A stretch of DNA of 64,000 nt from Falsirhodobacter flavus (lineage in GTDB: Bacteria > Pseudomonadota > Alphaproteobacteria > Rhodobacterales > Rhodobacteraceae): contig JARWBI010000001.1 in assembly GCA_029846755.1 (NCBI GenBank), forward strand, positions 620,001 through 684,000. The letters run 5' to 3'. Below are positions 46,563 through 57,173 of the stretch, one piece after another (the stretch's first letter is position 1; every line of letters starts with the position of its first letter). Under the pieces are notes generated by a model that worked only from the letters and a program-made list of their open reading frames with translations, searched no databases and was not told the DNA's origin. Made by a program: the position numbers and the translations under genes.

Positions 46563-47510
46563 GTGCGCGATCTCAAGCTACCGGACCAGCGTCATCCCGA
46601 AAAGGCGCATCGCGCCGACAATGCGCAGCCGAAGAAGCCAGACTGGATTCGCGTCAAGGCTCCGACGTCCGAGGGCTATAAGCAGACCCGCGACATCATC
46701 AAGGAAAACCGGCTGGTCACGGTCTGCGAGGAAGCCGGCTGCCCCAACGTGGGCGAATGCTGGTCCCAGGGCCACGCCACCATGATGATCATGGGCGAAA
46801 TCTGCACCCGCGGGTGCACCTTCTGCAACGTGGCGACGGGCAAGCCGCAAAACCTCGACGCGTTCGAGCCGGGGCGGGTTGCCCATGCGGTGTCGAAGCT
46901 GGGATTGAACCATGTGGTCGTGACCTCGGTGGACCGGGACGATCTGGACGATGGCGGGGCCGAACATTTCGCCCAGACGATCCGCGCGATCCGCCACCGC
47001 TCTCCCACCACCACGATCGAGATCCTGACGCCAGATTTCCTGAAATGCGCGCCGTCCGCGCTGGAAACCGTCGTGGCCGCGCGGCCCGACGTGTTCAACC
47101 ACAACCTTGAAACCGTGCCGGGCCTGTATCTGGAGGTGCGTCCGGGTGCCCGCTATTTCCACTCGCTGCGTTTGCTGCAACGGGTGAAGGAACTGGACCC
47201 GACGATCTTTACCAAATCCGGCATCATGGTGGGTTTGGGCGAGGATGCTCCGCAGGTCCGTCAGGTGATGGACGACATGCGCGCAGCGGATGTGGATTTC
47301 CTGACCATCGGACAATATCTGCAGCCGACGCCGAAGCACCACCGCGTCGACCGCTTCGTCACCCCCGAGGAATTCGCCAGCTATGAGAAAGCCGCCTATG
47401 GCAAGGGCTTCCTGATGGTGTCGGCCACGCCGCTGACGCGGTCATCCTATCACGCCGGGGACGACTTTGCGCGGCTGCGCGATGCACGGATGGCGAAACT
47501 GGGGGCTTGA
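46563..47510 (+). CDS. lipA: Lipoyl synthase
   Basis: A 315-aa radical-SAM enzyme that inserts two sulphurs into the octanoyl group of E2 and GcvH proteins. The auxiliary cluster motif [12 protein letters not shown], the radical-SAM CTRGCTFC and the C-terminal RSSY (SSYHAGDDF) are all present. GTG at 46563 is preferred because GAGGGGGA lies about six bases upstream; an in-frame ATG at 46509 has no such signal. It diverges from the peroxiredoxin gene. Confidence 0.97.
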   Translation: MRDLKLPDQRHPEKAHRADNAQPKKPDWIRVKAPTSEGYKQTRDIIKENRLVTVCEEAGCPNVGECWSQGHATMMIMGEICTRGCTFCNVATGKPQNLDAFEPGRVAHAVSKLGLNHVVVTSVDRDDLDDGGAEHFAQTIRAIRHRSPTTTIEILTPDFLKCAPSALETVVAARPDVFNHNLETVPGLYLEVRPGARYFHSLRLLQRVKELDPTIFTKSGIMVGLGEDAPQVRQVMDDMRAADVDFLTIGQYLQPTPKHHRVDRFVTPEEFASYEKAAYGKGFLMVSATPLTRSSYHAGDDFARLRDARMAKLGA

Positions 47511-49019
<1,509 letters not shown>

Positions 49020-49022
49020 CGC

Positions 49023-50525
49023 CTAGTTCAGCAGCTTGCCGAAATCCGCATCCAGCCGCGCGAGCGAGGCCTCGATATGGTCCCGCCGCGCGGCGATCCA
49101 CGCATCCTGCGCGGTCAGCCTGTCGCGCGCGGCCGCGATCATGCGCTCCATCTCGGCCGGTTGCGGGCCGCCTGCGGTGGCGCGGGCGCGGATGATGGCG
49201 GCGGGGTCGAGCGCGGCGCGGAAGGCGTCTTCCGTGATCGGCAGATCGGCAGGATAGTCGGTCCCCTCCACCGCCTCGGCATAGATGCGCTGCGCTTCGG
49301 CATAGGGGAAGTCCAGCGGCCCAAGCCCGTCCTGCCGCGCCGCCGTCACGATCTCTGACGCGAAATGGTGCCCGACGCGAAAGGGCATCCCGTGTTCGCG
49401 CATCAGCAGATCCGCCAGTTCCTGCGAGGCGGTCCAGTCGCCGTTCAGTTCCTCCATCGCGCGGTCCGGGTTGATGGCCAGCGCGCCGAGGATGTCGTTC
49501 AGCCCTTCCAGCACCTCCACGGCCTTGTCCACCATCTCTCCGTTGCGCCCGGTGCTTTTCGCATCGCTCATCCCCGGCGGCAGGTTATGGGCCTGAAGGG
49601 CAGGGCCCATGGCAAGCGTCAGCGCCTCGGACGCATCGCTGCGGGTGGAATTGAGGATGCCCGGATTGCGTTTCTGTGGCATGGCGCTGGAGACATAGGT
49701 GTTGTCGCCGCCTTCCTGCAGCAGGATCCACGGACGGGTTTGGCCGTATTGGCCCATGACATCTTCGATAAACGTGCCCGAATGCAGGGCGACCGATGCG
49801 ACGATGGATGACAGTTCCACCGCCTGATCGACGGGCGCGATCTGCGCCGCGTCATAGGCGTTGTCCACCGTGCCTGCAAAGCCGAGGTAGCCCGCCATCC
49901 TGTCGCGATTCAGCGGCCAGCTTGTCCCGTTCAGCACCGTCGTTCCCATCGCGGACAGGTCCAGCCGGGCGTAAGCTTCGCGGATGCGCTGCGCATCGCG
50001 GTCCAGGCCCGCCGCATGGCCCAGCAGATAATGGCCATAGCTGTTGGGCTGTGCCGCAACCCCGTTGGTATAGTTCGGAACGATGGTCTCCACATGCTGG
50101 GCCGCCAGTTCCACCATCGTCCGCGATGTGGTGTTCAGTTGTTCGGCCAGCGCCAGAAGCCGCTCGCGCAGGATCGCGGCGCGGGCGGTGGAAAGCATGT
50201 CCTGACTGGACCGGCCCGCGTGAAGCAGCGTGACATCCTGCCCGCCCGCCTCGATCAGCAGCGGCTCGAAGCTGATGACGGTCTGGGGGCGTTTGGCGTC
50301 AGGTTGGGCGCCATCCTCCAGCACCCTGACCAGTGCCGCGGCGATGCCGGGGGTCAGTGCGGGGTCCAGCAGCCCTTCCTCGGTATTGATGACGGCGGTG
50401 GCCTTGTTGATCTCTCCGATCCAGAAGAAACTGTCGCGCTGCTCTGCGCCGGCGATTTGGGGCGAAAGCGCGACGAGCCCGGCCAAGGCGAGCGCCGCCG
50501 GACGGCGGATGGCGAAATGGTGCAT
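49023..50525 (-). CDS. Exported argininosuccinate-lyase-like enzyme (fumarase/ASL superfamily)
   Basis: A 500-aa lyase-fold protein with the superfamily signature SSAMPQKRNPG (about residues 285-295) and the N-terminal LLHAGRSSQDM and PNYTNGVAAQPNSYGHYLLGH segments that form the rest of the active site. Unlike ordinary ArgH, it opens with a clear Sec signal peptide (IRRPAALALAGLVALSPQIAGA, cleavage near residue 27), so it should act in the periplasm. It is unlikely to be the arginine-pathway enzyme. It may eliminate fumarate from an extracellular amino-substituted succinate, as EDDS-lyase-type relatives do. GGGAGGAA precedes the ATG. Confidence 0.82.
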   Translation of the reverse strand: MHHFAIRRPAALALAGLVALSPQIAGAEQRDSFFWIGEINKATAVINTEEGLLDPALTPGIAAALVRVLEDGAQPDAKRPQTVISFEPLLIEAGGQDVTLLHAGRSSQDMLSTARAAILRERLLALAEQLNTTSRTMVELAAQHVETIVPNYTNGVAAQPNSYGHYLLGHAAGLDRDAQRIREAYARLDLSAMGTTVLNGTSWPLNRDRMAGYLGFAGTVDNAYDAAQIAPVDQAVELSSIVASVALHSGTFIEDVMGQYGQTRPWILLQEGGDNTYVSSAMPQKRNPGILNSTRSDASEALTLAMGPALQAHNLPPGMSDAKSTGRNGEMVDKAVEVLEGLNDILGALAINPDRAMEELNGDWTASQELADLLMREHGMPFRVGHHFASEIVTAARQDGLGPLDFPYAEAQRIYAEAVEGTDYPADLPITEDAFRAALDPAAIIRARATAGGPQPAEMERMIAAARDRLTAQDAWIAARRDHIEASLARLDADFGKLLN

Positions 50526-50697
50526 GGTTCCTCCCGTGATGTGCGCGGCGAGAGCATCCTCCATGCCCCCGGCGGCGCGATCATTGTTCCCGCCAAGCGC
50601 CCCTTATGCAAGCATCGCCAAACTGTGACCATGCGGGGGGTGACGGGACGCGAACGCCGCCCATATCACCACCATCACATTCTTGCGCGGAGTGCCC

Positions 50698-51957
50698 ATG
50701 CCCGACACCCAACCTGCGGCGGATCGTTCGGGCGACCGCTATGCCCGCGAGCTTGAACGGCATCTGGACTGGCTCGACACCTTCACCTCCACCGCGCTGG
50801 GCGTGCTGGCGGCGGCGTCCGGGATCTATACCTATCTTGGCGTGCGCACATTGCTGGACGATCCGGGGATATGGACGACCTTCGCGGCGCTGTCCTATTC
50901 CATCGCCGTGTCGGTCGGGATCTTCGTCTTCTGGTCCTATATGTTGCGGCTTCTGCCTGCGGTTCGCACGGCGGCGTCGCGGATCGGCTTGATGCTGACG
51001 ATGGCGCTCGGCTGCGTGGCCATCGTGGCGATGTCGTCATGGCTGAACGCGGCGGCGCTGGCGGGCGGGGCGGCGGTGGAAACCCACATGGCGACCACGG
51101 TGCAGCAATATCAGGCGGCGCTGGAACGGGCGCATGCCAATTCGGTTGCGGGCCAGTCGCTGTCACGCGACGTCGCGCGCGTACGCCAAAGCTTCGAGGA
51201 TCTGTCCGAACAGGAGGCGGGCGGCACGCTGTCGGGCTTTTCGGGCCGCGGCGCGGTGTTCCGCGTGCTGACGCAGAAAGGGTCCGAGCTTCAGGCGCTG
51301 GAAGACCAGATGACAGGCGTGGCCGAGCCGATCGAACAGGCCTTCGCCCAAGGCAACACCATCCTTGCCCGGATGCGCAGCCTGTCGGTCCAGCCCGGCG
51401 GGATCGAGGATCGCACGGTGCGCTTTTCCGAAGATGCGGTGCAGCTTTCCGGCCTCATTACCCAGCTTCGGCAGTTGAATCCCGCGCCCCTGGTGGCCCG
51501 CGCGGCGCAGGATCTGGCCGAGGCGGTGGTTCTGCCGGAACTGGATGGCTCCACCGCCGAAATGCGGGCGGGTCAGAACAGCACCATCACTTCGGTCCTG
51601 TCGCTGGTCGAACAGCGCGCGCAGACCCTGACCACGGCGGCGAACGAGGTGCTGGCTTTGCCGCAGCCGTCCGAAGCGATCTACAAGCCGATGTCGGCGG
51701 CGGATGCGGTCATCGCCTATGCCGGGAATTTCGTGCCTGCATGGGCGGGGGCCATCGCCATCGACCTTCTGCCTGCCGTGCTGGTCTTCATCATCATGGT
51801 CGTGCAGGCCGCGATCCGGTCGGGGCGCGGCGAGACGCATTCGGACGACCGCATGACCGTGGGAGAACTTCGCGCGGCACTTGCGGCGGCGGAACTGCTT
51901 CGCCAGCCCGAGACGCCCGCCGATCCACCGCGCGCGCTGATCCGACCGGGGGAATAG
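50698..51957 (+). CDS. Membrane protein with large periplasmic coiled-coil domain, unknown function
   Basis: A 419-aa protein with three N-terminal spans (about residues 28-50, 58-84 and 97-118), a helical, Gln/Ala-rich periplasmic domain of about 230 residues (LERAHANSVAGQSLSRDVARVRQSFEDLSEQE, MRAGQNSTITSVLSLVEQRAQTLTTAANEV) and a fourth span near 355-380, then a short cytoplasmic tail. I do not recognise a family. It is followed after one base by a ClpP-like gene, so the two products probably act together at the periplasmic face. GGAG lies before the ATG at 50698. Confidence 0.78.
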   Translation: MPDTQPAADRSGDRYARELERHLDWLDTFTSTALGVLAAASGIYTYLGVRTLLDDPGIWTTFAALSYSIAVSVGIFVFWSYMLRLLPAVRTAASRIGLMLTMALGCVAIVAMSSWLNAAALAGGAAVETHMATTVQQYQAALERAHANSVAGQSLSRDVARVRQSFEDLSEQEAGGTLSGFSGRGAVFRVLTQKGSELQALEDQMTGVAEPIEQAFAQGNTILARMRSLSVQPGGIEDRTVRFSEDAVQLSGLITQLRQLNPAPLVARAAQDLAEAVVLPELDGSTAEMRAGQNSTITSVLSLVEQRAQTLTTAANEVLALPQPSEAIYKPMSAADAVIAYAGNFVPAWAGAIAIDLLPAVLVFIIMVVQAAIRSGRGETHSDDRMTVGELRAALAAAELLRQPETPADPPRALIRPGE

Positions 51958-51958
51958 G

Positions 51959-52675
51959 ATGGCGTGGCTTTCCTCGCCGCAGGGGGCGATCCGGGCCGTA
52001 TTCATCTCGCAGGTGGTGCTGGCAGCGGCGATCATCGCGCTGGACCTGCGCGGCACGCCCGGAAGTGCAGCGCCGGGCCTCTTCGCCCCGCCCGCGCAGG
52101 GGCCAAGCGTCCGGCCCTATCGCCCCGACCTGCGCCCCGCCGCGCCGGGTGCGCCCGCCATGCGGCCCATGCCCGACAAGCTGGAATTTACGGCGGCCGA
52201 CGAGGCCATCCGCATCACCGGACAGATCGCACCCGGCGATGCCGACCGTTTCGCCGCATGGCTGGACCAGCAGCGCCCGCCGGAAACGCTGGTCTCGCTG
52301 GACAGTTCGGGCGGGTCGGTGTCGGACGCGCTGGCCATCGGGCGCACGATCCGCGCGGCGGGCTTTTCGACCGAGGTGGCGGACGGCGCGGTTTGCCTGT
52401 CGGCCTGTCCCTATATGCTGGCGGGCGGGGCGGAGCGGCGGGTCGCGCCGGGCGGCGTCGTGGGCGTTCACCAGCATTACTTCGGCGAGAATACGATCCT
52501 TCCGGCCTTCATGGCGGTCAAGGATGTGCAGCGCGGGCAGGCGGGCGTGATGGACTATCTGACCGAGATGGGCGTCGATCTGCGCCTGATGTCCCACGCG
52601 CTGCGCACCCCGCCCGAGGAGATCAACATCCTCGACCCCGATCTGATGGAGGAACTGCGGCTGATCACGCCCTGA
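51959..52675 (+). CDS. Periplasmic ClpP-like serine protease-fold protein (COG3904-like)
   Basis: A 238-aa protein with an N-terminal signal anchor (AVFISQVVLAAAIIALDL), a Pro-rich linker to about residue 70, and a ClpP/crotonase-fold domain: LVSLDSSGGSVSDALAIGRTIRAAGF, then VADGAVCLSACPYMLAGGAERRVAPGGVVGVHQHYFG. The Ser of CLSAC and the His of GVHQH stand where ClpP has its catalytic Ser and His. So it is a plausible anchored periplasmic protease. It starts one base after the upstream membrane protein gene and overlaps the convergent yehW-like gene by 11 bp. Confidence 0.78.
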   Translation: MAWLSSPQGAIRAVFISQVVLAAAIIALDLRGTPGSAAPGLFAPPAQGPSVRPYRPDLRPAAPGAPAMRPMPDKLEFTAADEAIRITGQIAPGDADRFAAWLDQQRPPETLVSLDSSGGSVSDALAIGRTIRAAGFSTEVADGAVCLSACPYMLAGGAERRVAPGGVVGVHQHYFGENTILPAFMAVKDVQRGQAGVMDYLTEMGVDLRLMSHALRTPPEEINILDPDLMEELRLITP

Positions 52676-53372
52676 GCCGCCGCTCCAGGACCGTCAGCGC
52701 ATCGCTCAGCAGGATCGCGATCAGCCCGACCAGCAGCCCGCCCTGCACCACGAAGGCGGGGTTGTTGGAAACGAGGCCCGCGATGATGACCTCGCCCAGC
52801 GTTCTTGCGGCGACGGTCGATCCGATGGCGGCGGTGGACAGGGCGATCACCGCCGAAAGCCGCACCCCGGCAAGGATCACCGGCAGGGCCAGCGGAAGCT
52901 CGATCCGAAGCAGCCGCTGGCGCGGGGTATAGCCCATGGCGCGCGCGGCCTCGGCCACCGGGGGCGGCAGGCCCGACAGGGCGGTCACGGCATTTTCGAA
53001 GATCGGCAACATGCCATAGAGGAACAGCGCCAGAAGCGTCGGCCAGGTGCCGAACCCCAGCATCGGCACGGCCAGCGCCAGCACCGCGACCGGGGGCAGC
53101 GTCTGGCCGACCTGCGTGACGGTGCGCGCCAACGGGCGGAACTCGGCCCCCGCGCGGCGGGTGACCAGAACCGCCAGCGCCACGGCAACGAGCGTCGAGG
53201 CAAGCGTCGCCGCTGCGACCAGCGCCAGATGCGACAGCGCCAGATCCAGAAGGCTCGACTGCGCATAGATCGCGGGCGCGCCGTTGCGGGTCAGCGGCGA
53301 CAGCAGCGGCGCCATCCATTCGGGGCGCAGCAGCATGACCAGAAGCGCAGCGCCGGCGACAAGGCGGATCAT
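52665..53372 (-). CDS. yehW: Osmoprotectant ABC transporter permease (YehW/OpuC type)
   Basis: A 235-aa permease with about six spans: LALSHLALVAAATLASTLVAVALAVLVTRRAG, TVTQVGQTLPPVAVLALAVPMLGFG, the LALFLYGMLPIFENAVTALSGLPPPVAEAARAMGYT loop, and LSAVIALSTAAIGSTVAARTLGEVI. These match the OpuBB/ProW-like YehW. It is the last gene of a four-gene unit with the E. coli yehZYXW order and overlaps yehX by ATGA. Confidence 0.88.
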   Translation of the reverse strand: MIRLVAGAALLVMLLRPEWMAPLLSPLTRNGAPAIYAQSSLLDLALSHLALVAAATLASTLVAVALAVLVTRRAGAEFRPLARTVTQVGQTLPPVAVLALAVPMLGFGTWPTLLALFLYGMLPIFENAVTALSGLPPPVAEAARAMGYTPRQRLLRIELPLALPVILAGVRLSAVIALSTAAIGSTVAARTLGEVIIAGLVSNNPAFVVQGGLLVGLIAILLSDALTVLERRLRA

Positions 53373-54292
53373 TCCGCGCCCCGCGCCCGTTCGGCCAGCC
53401 GGTGCAGTGTCACACGCCCCCCGCCCGTCAGCGGCAATGCCTCGCGCCCCGACCATAGGCATTCGGCCAGCGCCTCGCGCGCTGAAAGGGCGGGGTCCAC
53501 CGGGGTGCCCGACGCCGCTCCGGGCTCGGCAAGGTCGGCGACCGGAACAAGGCCCAGCAGACGGAACGGACGATCCGACTGCCCCGTCAGCCTTGCCACG
53601 AATTCGGTGGCGGGGCGGGTCAGGATCGCGGCGGGACTCGCGCATTGCACCAGCCTGCCACGATCCATGACGGCGATGCGGTCGCCCAGCGCCAGCGCTT
53701 CCTCCATGTCATGTGTCACCAGCACGGTCGTCGTGCCAAGCTGGCGCTGGATGCGGCGCAGATCGGCTTGCGCCTGCGCCCGCGTTACAGGGTCCAACGC
53801 GCCGAAGGGCTCGTCCATCAGCAACACCTCGGGGCGGGCGGCAAGGGCGCGCGCGACGCCGACGCGCTGCTGCTGCCCGCCGGACAGGGCGGCGGGACGG
53901 CGGTTGCGGAAATCGGCGGGGGGCATGCCGAACAGGGTCAGCAATTCGTCCACCCTTTCGCGGATCTGCGCGGCGGGCCAGCCCAGAAGCTCCGGCACGG
54001 CGGCAATGTTGCGGGCGACGGTGTAGTGCGGGAACAGCCCATGCCCCTGGATGGCATAGCCGATCCGGCGGCGCAGCAGATGCGCCGGCAGCGCCGCCGT
54101 GTCCTGACCGTTCAGCAGCACCGTCCCCGATGACGGCTCCACCAGTCGGTTCAGCATGCGCAGCAGCGTCGTCTTGCCGGACCCGGAGGTGCCAACCAGC
54201 GCCACCATCTCGCCCTTGGCAATGGTCAGCGAGACGTCGTCCACCGCCATGACGGTGCCGAAGCGTCGGGAGAGGTTCCGTATCTCGATCAT
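53369..54292 (-). CDS. yehX: Osmoprotectant ABC transporter ATP-binding protein (YehX/OpuA type)
   Basis: A 307-aa ATPase with Walker A GTSGSGKTTLLRMLNRL, YAIQGHGLFPHYTVARNIA (Q-loop), LSGGQQQRVGVARALA and LLMDEPFGALDPVTR, the standard OpuCA/YehX stretches. The C-terminal 70 residues are poorly conserved and carry no clear CBS pair. Overlaps both neighbours by ATGA. Confidence 0.9.
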   Translation of the reverse strand: MIEIRNLSRRFGTVMAVDDVSLTIAKGEMVALVGTSGSGKTTLLRMLNRLVEPSSGTVLLNGQDTAALPAHLLRRRIGYAIQGHGLFPHYTVARNIAAVPELLGWPAAQIRERVDELLTLFGMPPADFRNRRPAALSGGQQQRVGVARALAARPEVLLMDEPFGALDPVTRAQAQADLRRIQRQLGTTTVLVTHDMEEALALGDRIAVMDRGRLVQCASPAAILTRPATEFVARLTGQSDRPFRLLGLVPVADLAEPGAASGTPVDPALSAREALAECLWSGREALPLTGGGRVTLHRLAERARGAE

Positions 54293-55398
54293 CGCTGAAG
54301 CGCCTTTACGACAAGGTCCAGCGCAATCCCTGCGACGAGGGCCATCGCAACGGTCGGGATCGCGCCCAGAAGGATCAGGTCGGCGGCGTTCTGCGCCAGC
54401 CCCTGAAACACGAATGTGCCGAAACCGCCGCCGCCGATCAGCCCCGCGATGACCGCGAGGCCGATGTTCTGGACCAGCACGATCCGCACCGCCGCGACGA
54501 TCACCGGAAGCGCCAGCGGGATCGACACACGCGCCAGCACCTGCTGCGGCGTCATGCCCATGCCGCGTCCCGCCTCCCGCGCCTCGGGCGAGGCGCCGTC
54601 CAGCCCGACGACCGTGTTCCCGACCACCGGCAGCAGCGAATAAAGGAACAGCGCGATCAGGGCCGGGGCAAAGCCGATCCCCGCGATCCCAAGCGCCGCC
54701 GCCCCCGGCACGCTGGCCGCCACCCATGACAAGAGCGGGATCATCATGCCGAACAGCGCCAGCGAGGGCAGCGTCTGCACGAGGTTCAGCCCGCCCATCA
54801 CCGCCGGCCGCGCCCCGCGTTCGCTGTGCAGCCAAAGACCCAGCGGCACCCCGACCATCAGCGCAGCCAGCAGCGATCCGAAGGCCAGAACCAGATGGCG
54901 CCGGGCATGGGCGGCAAAGATATCGCTGCGGGCGGCATATTCCCGCATCACCGAAATATCCGCCAGATGCCCCGATCCAAGCGCAAGCGCGACTGCCCCG
55001 CAGGCAAGCGTCAAGATCAGTGCCTGAACCCGCAGCCCCGGACGCATCTTGGCGATCGCATCGGCCACCAGCAGCGCAAGGGTGCCCATCATCAGCCACA
55101 GGCCCGATCCCGGCGAGGCCCGCGCCGCCTGAGGCGCATCGGCAGTCAGCCCCGTCGCGACGTTGCCCGCAAGCCAGACCAGCAGGCAGATCCCGAAAGC
55201 CGCCGCCAGAAGCCGCCACAGTTGCGGCAGGCGCAGCGCGCCAAGGGCAAGCACTGCGCCAAGACAGGCCATCGCCCAGCCGGGCATCGACAGGGCCTCG
55301 CCCGCCACGATCCGGTTGGCGCGGAACTGCATGAAGGGCAGCAGCATCGCCGCCGCACCCGGCAGGGCCAGAACCAGACCGGGCCTGTCGATGCGCAT
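54289..55398 (-). CDS. yehY: Osmoprotectant ABC transporter long permease (YehY type)
   Basis: A 369-aa permease. The N-terminal 140 residues hold about five extra spans (LVLALPGAAAMLLPFMQF and later), as in YehY. The transport domain follows, with HLVLAFGSLLAALMVGVPLGLWLHS, LNLVQTLPSLALFGMMIPLLSWVA, GIAGIGFAPALIALFLYSLLPVVGNTVVGL and VQNIGLAVIAGLIGGGGFGTFVFQGL. Its start overlaps the stop of the binding protein gene (TGATG). Confidence 0.9.
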   Translation of the reverse strand: MRIDRPGLVLALPGAAAMLLPFMQFRANRIVAGEALSMPGWAMACLGAVLALGALRLPQLWRLLAAAFGICLLVWLAGNVATGLTADAPQAARASPGSGLWLMMGTLALLVADAIAKMRPGLRVQALILTLACGAVALALGSGHLADISVMREYAARSDIFAAHARRHLVLAFGSLLAALMVGVPLGLWLHSERGARPAVMGGLNLVQTLPSLALFGMMIPLLSWVAASVPGAAALGIAGIGFAPALIALFLYSLLPVVGNTVVGLDGASPEAREAGRGMGMTPQQVLARVSIPLALPVIVAAVRIVLVQNIGLAVIAGLIGGGGFGTFVFQGLAQNAADLILLGAIPTVAMALVAGIALDLVVKALQR

Positions 55399-56279
55399 CA
55401 GTTCAGAACGCCCGCCTGCGTCAGGTAATCGCGCGCCACCTCCGCCGCAGGCTCGCCGCCGATCTGGATGCGGCCGTTATGCTCTTGCAGGACCTCCAGC
55501 GTCAGACCGGCAAAGATCGGGTTCAGCACATCGGCCACCTGCGGGTATTCCTCCAGCACCTCGGCGCGGATGACGGGGGCGGGGGCATAGACCGGCTGCA
55601 CACCCTTGTCGTCCTCCATCACCACGAGCCCCGCGGGCGCGATGGCGCCGTCCGTGCCATAGACCATTGCGGCATTCGCGCCCGATGTCCCCTGAGCCGC
55701 CGCCGCGATGGTCGCCGCCGTGTCGCCGCCCGACAGGGTGATGAGCTGGTCCGGCGTCAGGGTGAAGCCGTAAGCCGCCTGAAATGCGGGCAGGGCGGCG
55801 GGGGAAGTCACGAACTCGCTCGACGCGGCCAGCTTGATGCCGCCGCCGTCCGCGATCCATTCGCCAAGCGCGCTCATGCTGGTGGCGTCGGTCAGGTCCT
55901 GCCGGATGGCAATGGCCCATGTGTTGTTCGCGGGCGACGGATCCAGCCAGACCAGACCCGCCGCCTTGTCCAATTCCGCCGCACGGGCATATCCGGCGGC
56001 GGCGTCCTTCCAGACATCGCTGTCGGCCTCGTTGTGAAAGAAGGCCGCGTTGCCGGTATATTCGGGATAGATGTCGATCTGCCCCGACTGGATCGCCTCG
56101 CGCACGATGGGGGTCGCGCCCAGTTGCAGACGGTCCACCACCGGCACCCCCGCATCCTGAAGCGCCAGCAGGATGACATTGCCGAGGAACCCGCCCTCGG
56201 TGTCGATCTTGGAGGAAACGGTGATGTCCGCCATGGCAGGCGTCGCGGCAAGCAGGGCGGTCAGGATGGCGGCTTTCAT
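55398..56279 (-). CDS. osmF: Osmoprotectant/betaine-type ABC substrate-binding protein (YehZ/OsmF)
   Basis: A 293-aa periplasmic binding protein of the OpuAC family. The signal peptide is MKAAILTALLAATPAMA. DITVSSKIDTEGGFLGNVILLALQDAGVPVVDRLQLGATPIVREAIQSGQIDIYPEYTGNAAFF is the family hallmark. Homologues bind glycine betaine or related zwitterions, often with low affinity; the ligand here is not proven. AAGGGA lies eight bases before the ATG. First gene of the yehZYXW-like operon. Confidence 0.92.
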   Translation of the reverse strand: MKAAILTALLAATPAMADITVSSKIDTEGGFLGNVILLALQDAGVPVVDRLQLGATPIVREAIQSGQIDIYPEYTGNAAFFHNEADSDVWKDAAAGYARAAELDKAAGLVWLDPSPANNTWAIAIRQDLTDATSMSALGEWIADGGGIKLAASSEFVTSPAALPAFQAAYGFTLTPDQLITLSGGDTAATIAAAAQGTSGANAAMVYGTDGAIAPAGLVVMEDDKGVQPVYAPAPVIRAEVLEEYPQVADVLNPIFAGLTLEVLQEHNGRIQIGGEPAAEVARDYLTQAGVLN

Positions 56280-56393
56280 GCGGATGTCCCTTCTGTGTCG
56301 CGGTGGAGATAGGCTGCGCCGGGGCAAAGGCGCGGAAAATCTTCGGTGGAACCGCGCCGGGGCGGCCGTGTTCCTCTGGGCAGGAGGATCGCC

Positions 56394-57173
56394 ATGGCAC
56401 CGCGCGCGAACTGGAAAGGTCATCTGAAGATTGCCGAGCTGGATTGCCCGGTGGCGCTCTACACGGCGGTATCCGCCTCGGACCGGATCGCGTTCCACAT
56501 GGTCAACCGCAAGACGGGCAACCGCCTGCGCCGCGAATTCGTGGATTCCGAAACCGGCAAGCCCGTGGGTCGCGACGCGCAGATCAAGGGATACGAGGTC
56601 GTGGACGGCCAGTATGTCACCTTCGAGCAGGAGGAACTGGCCAAGGCCGTCCCCGAGGCCGACAAGGTGCTGGATGTGGACACATTCATCCCCTGCGCCA
56701 AGGTGGACGGCGCGTATTTCGACAAATCCTATTATCTGGCACCCACGGGCGATGACGAGACCTTCCGCCTGATTCGCGATGGTATGCGGGCCAAGTCGGT
56801 CGCGGCGCTGGCCCGGACGGTGCTGTTCCGCCGCCTGCGCACCGTGTTGATCCGCCCGCACGAAGATGGGCTGGTCGCGACAACGCTGAATTTCGACTAC
56901 GAGGTGCGTGCGTCTTCCGAGGCGTTCGACGGCATCCCCAAGCTGAAGATCAAGGGGGAGATGCTGGATCTGGCCCGGCATATCATCGACACCAAGATGG
57001 GCAGTTTCGATCCCGCTGCCTTCGAGGACCGATACGAGAACGCGCTGGCGGATCTGGTCAAAGCGAAACTGGCGGGCAAGAAGATCCGCCCGAAGAAGGC
57101 CAAACCCGCCAAGCAGGTGGATCTGATGCAGGCGTTGCGTGACAGCGCCGCCGCGATGAAGAAGGCCAGCTGA
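56394..57173 (+). CDS. ku: Non-homologous end-joining protein Ku (copy 1)
   Basis: A 259-aa Ku that binds double-strand DNA ends as a dimer. WKGHLKIAELDCPVALYTAVSASDRIAFHMVNRKTGNRL is the typical start, and FDKSYYLAPTGDDETFRLIRDGM the bridge region. The C-terminus is Lys-rich (KLAGKKIRPKKAKPAKQVDLMQALRDS), the part that engages LigD. AGGAGG lies seven bases before the ATG. The stop overlaps the ligD start (TGATG). Confidence 0.96.
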   Translation: MAPRANWKGHLKIAELDCPVALYTAVSASDRIAFHMVNRKTGNRLRREFVDSETGKPVGRDAQIKGYEVVDGQYVTFEQEELAKAVPEADKVLDVDTFIPCAKVDGAYFDKSYYLAPTGDDETFRLIRDGMRAKSVAALARTVLFRRLRTVLIRPHEDGLVATTLNFDYEVRASSEAFDGIPKLKIKGEMLDLARHIIDTKMGSFDPAAFEDRYENALADLVKAKLAGKKIRPKKAKPAKQVDLMQALRDSAAAMKKAS

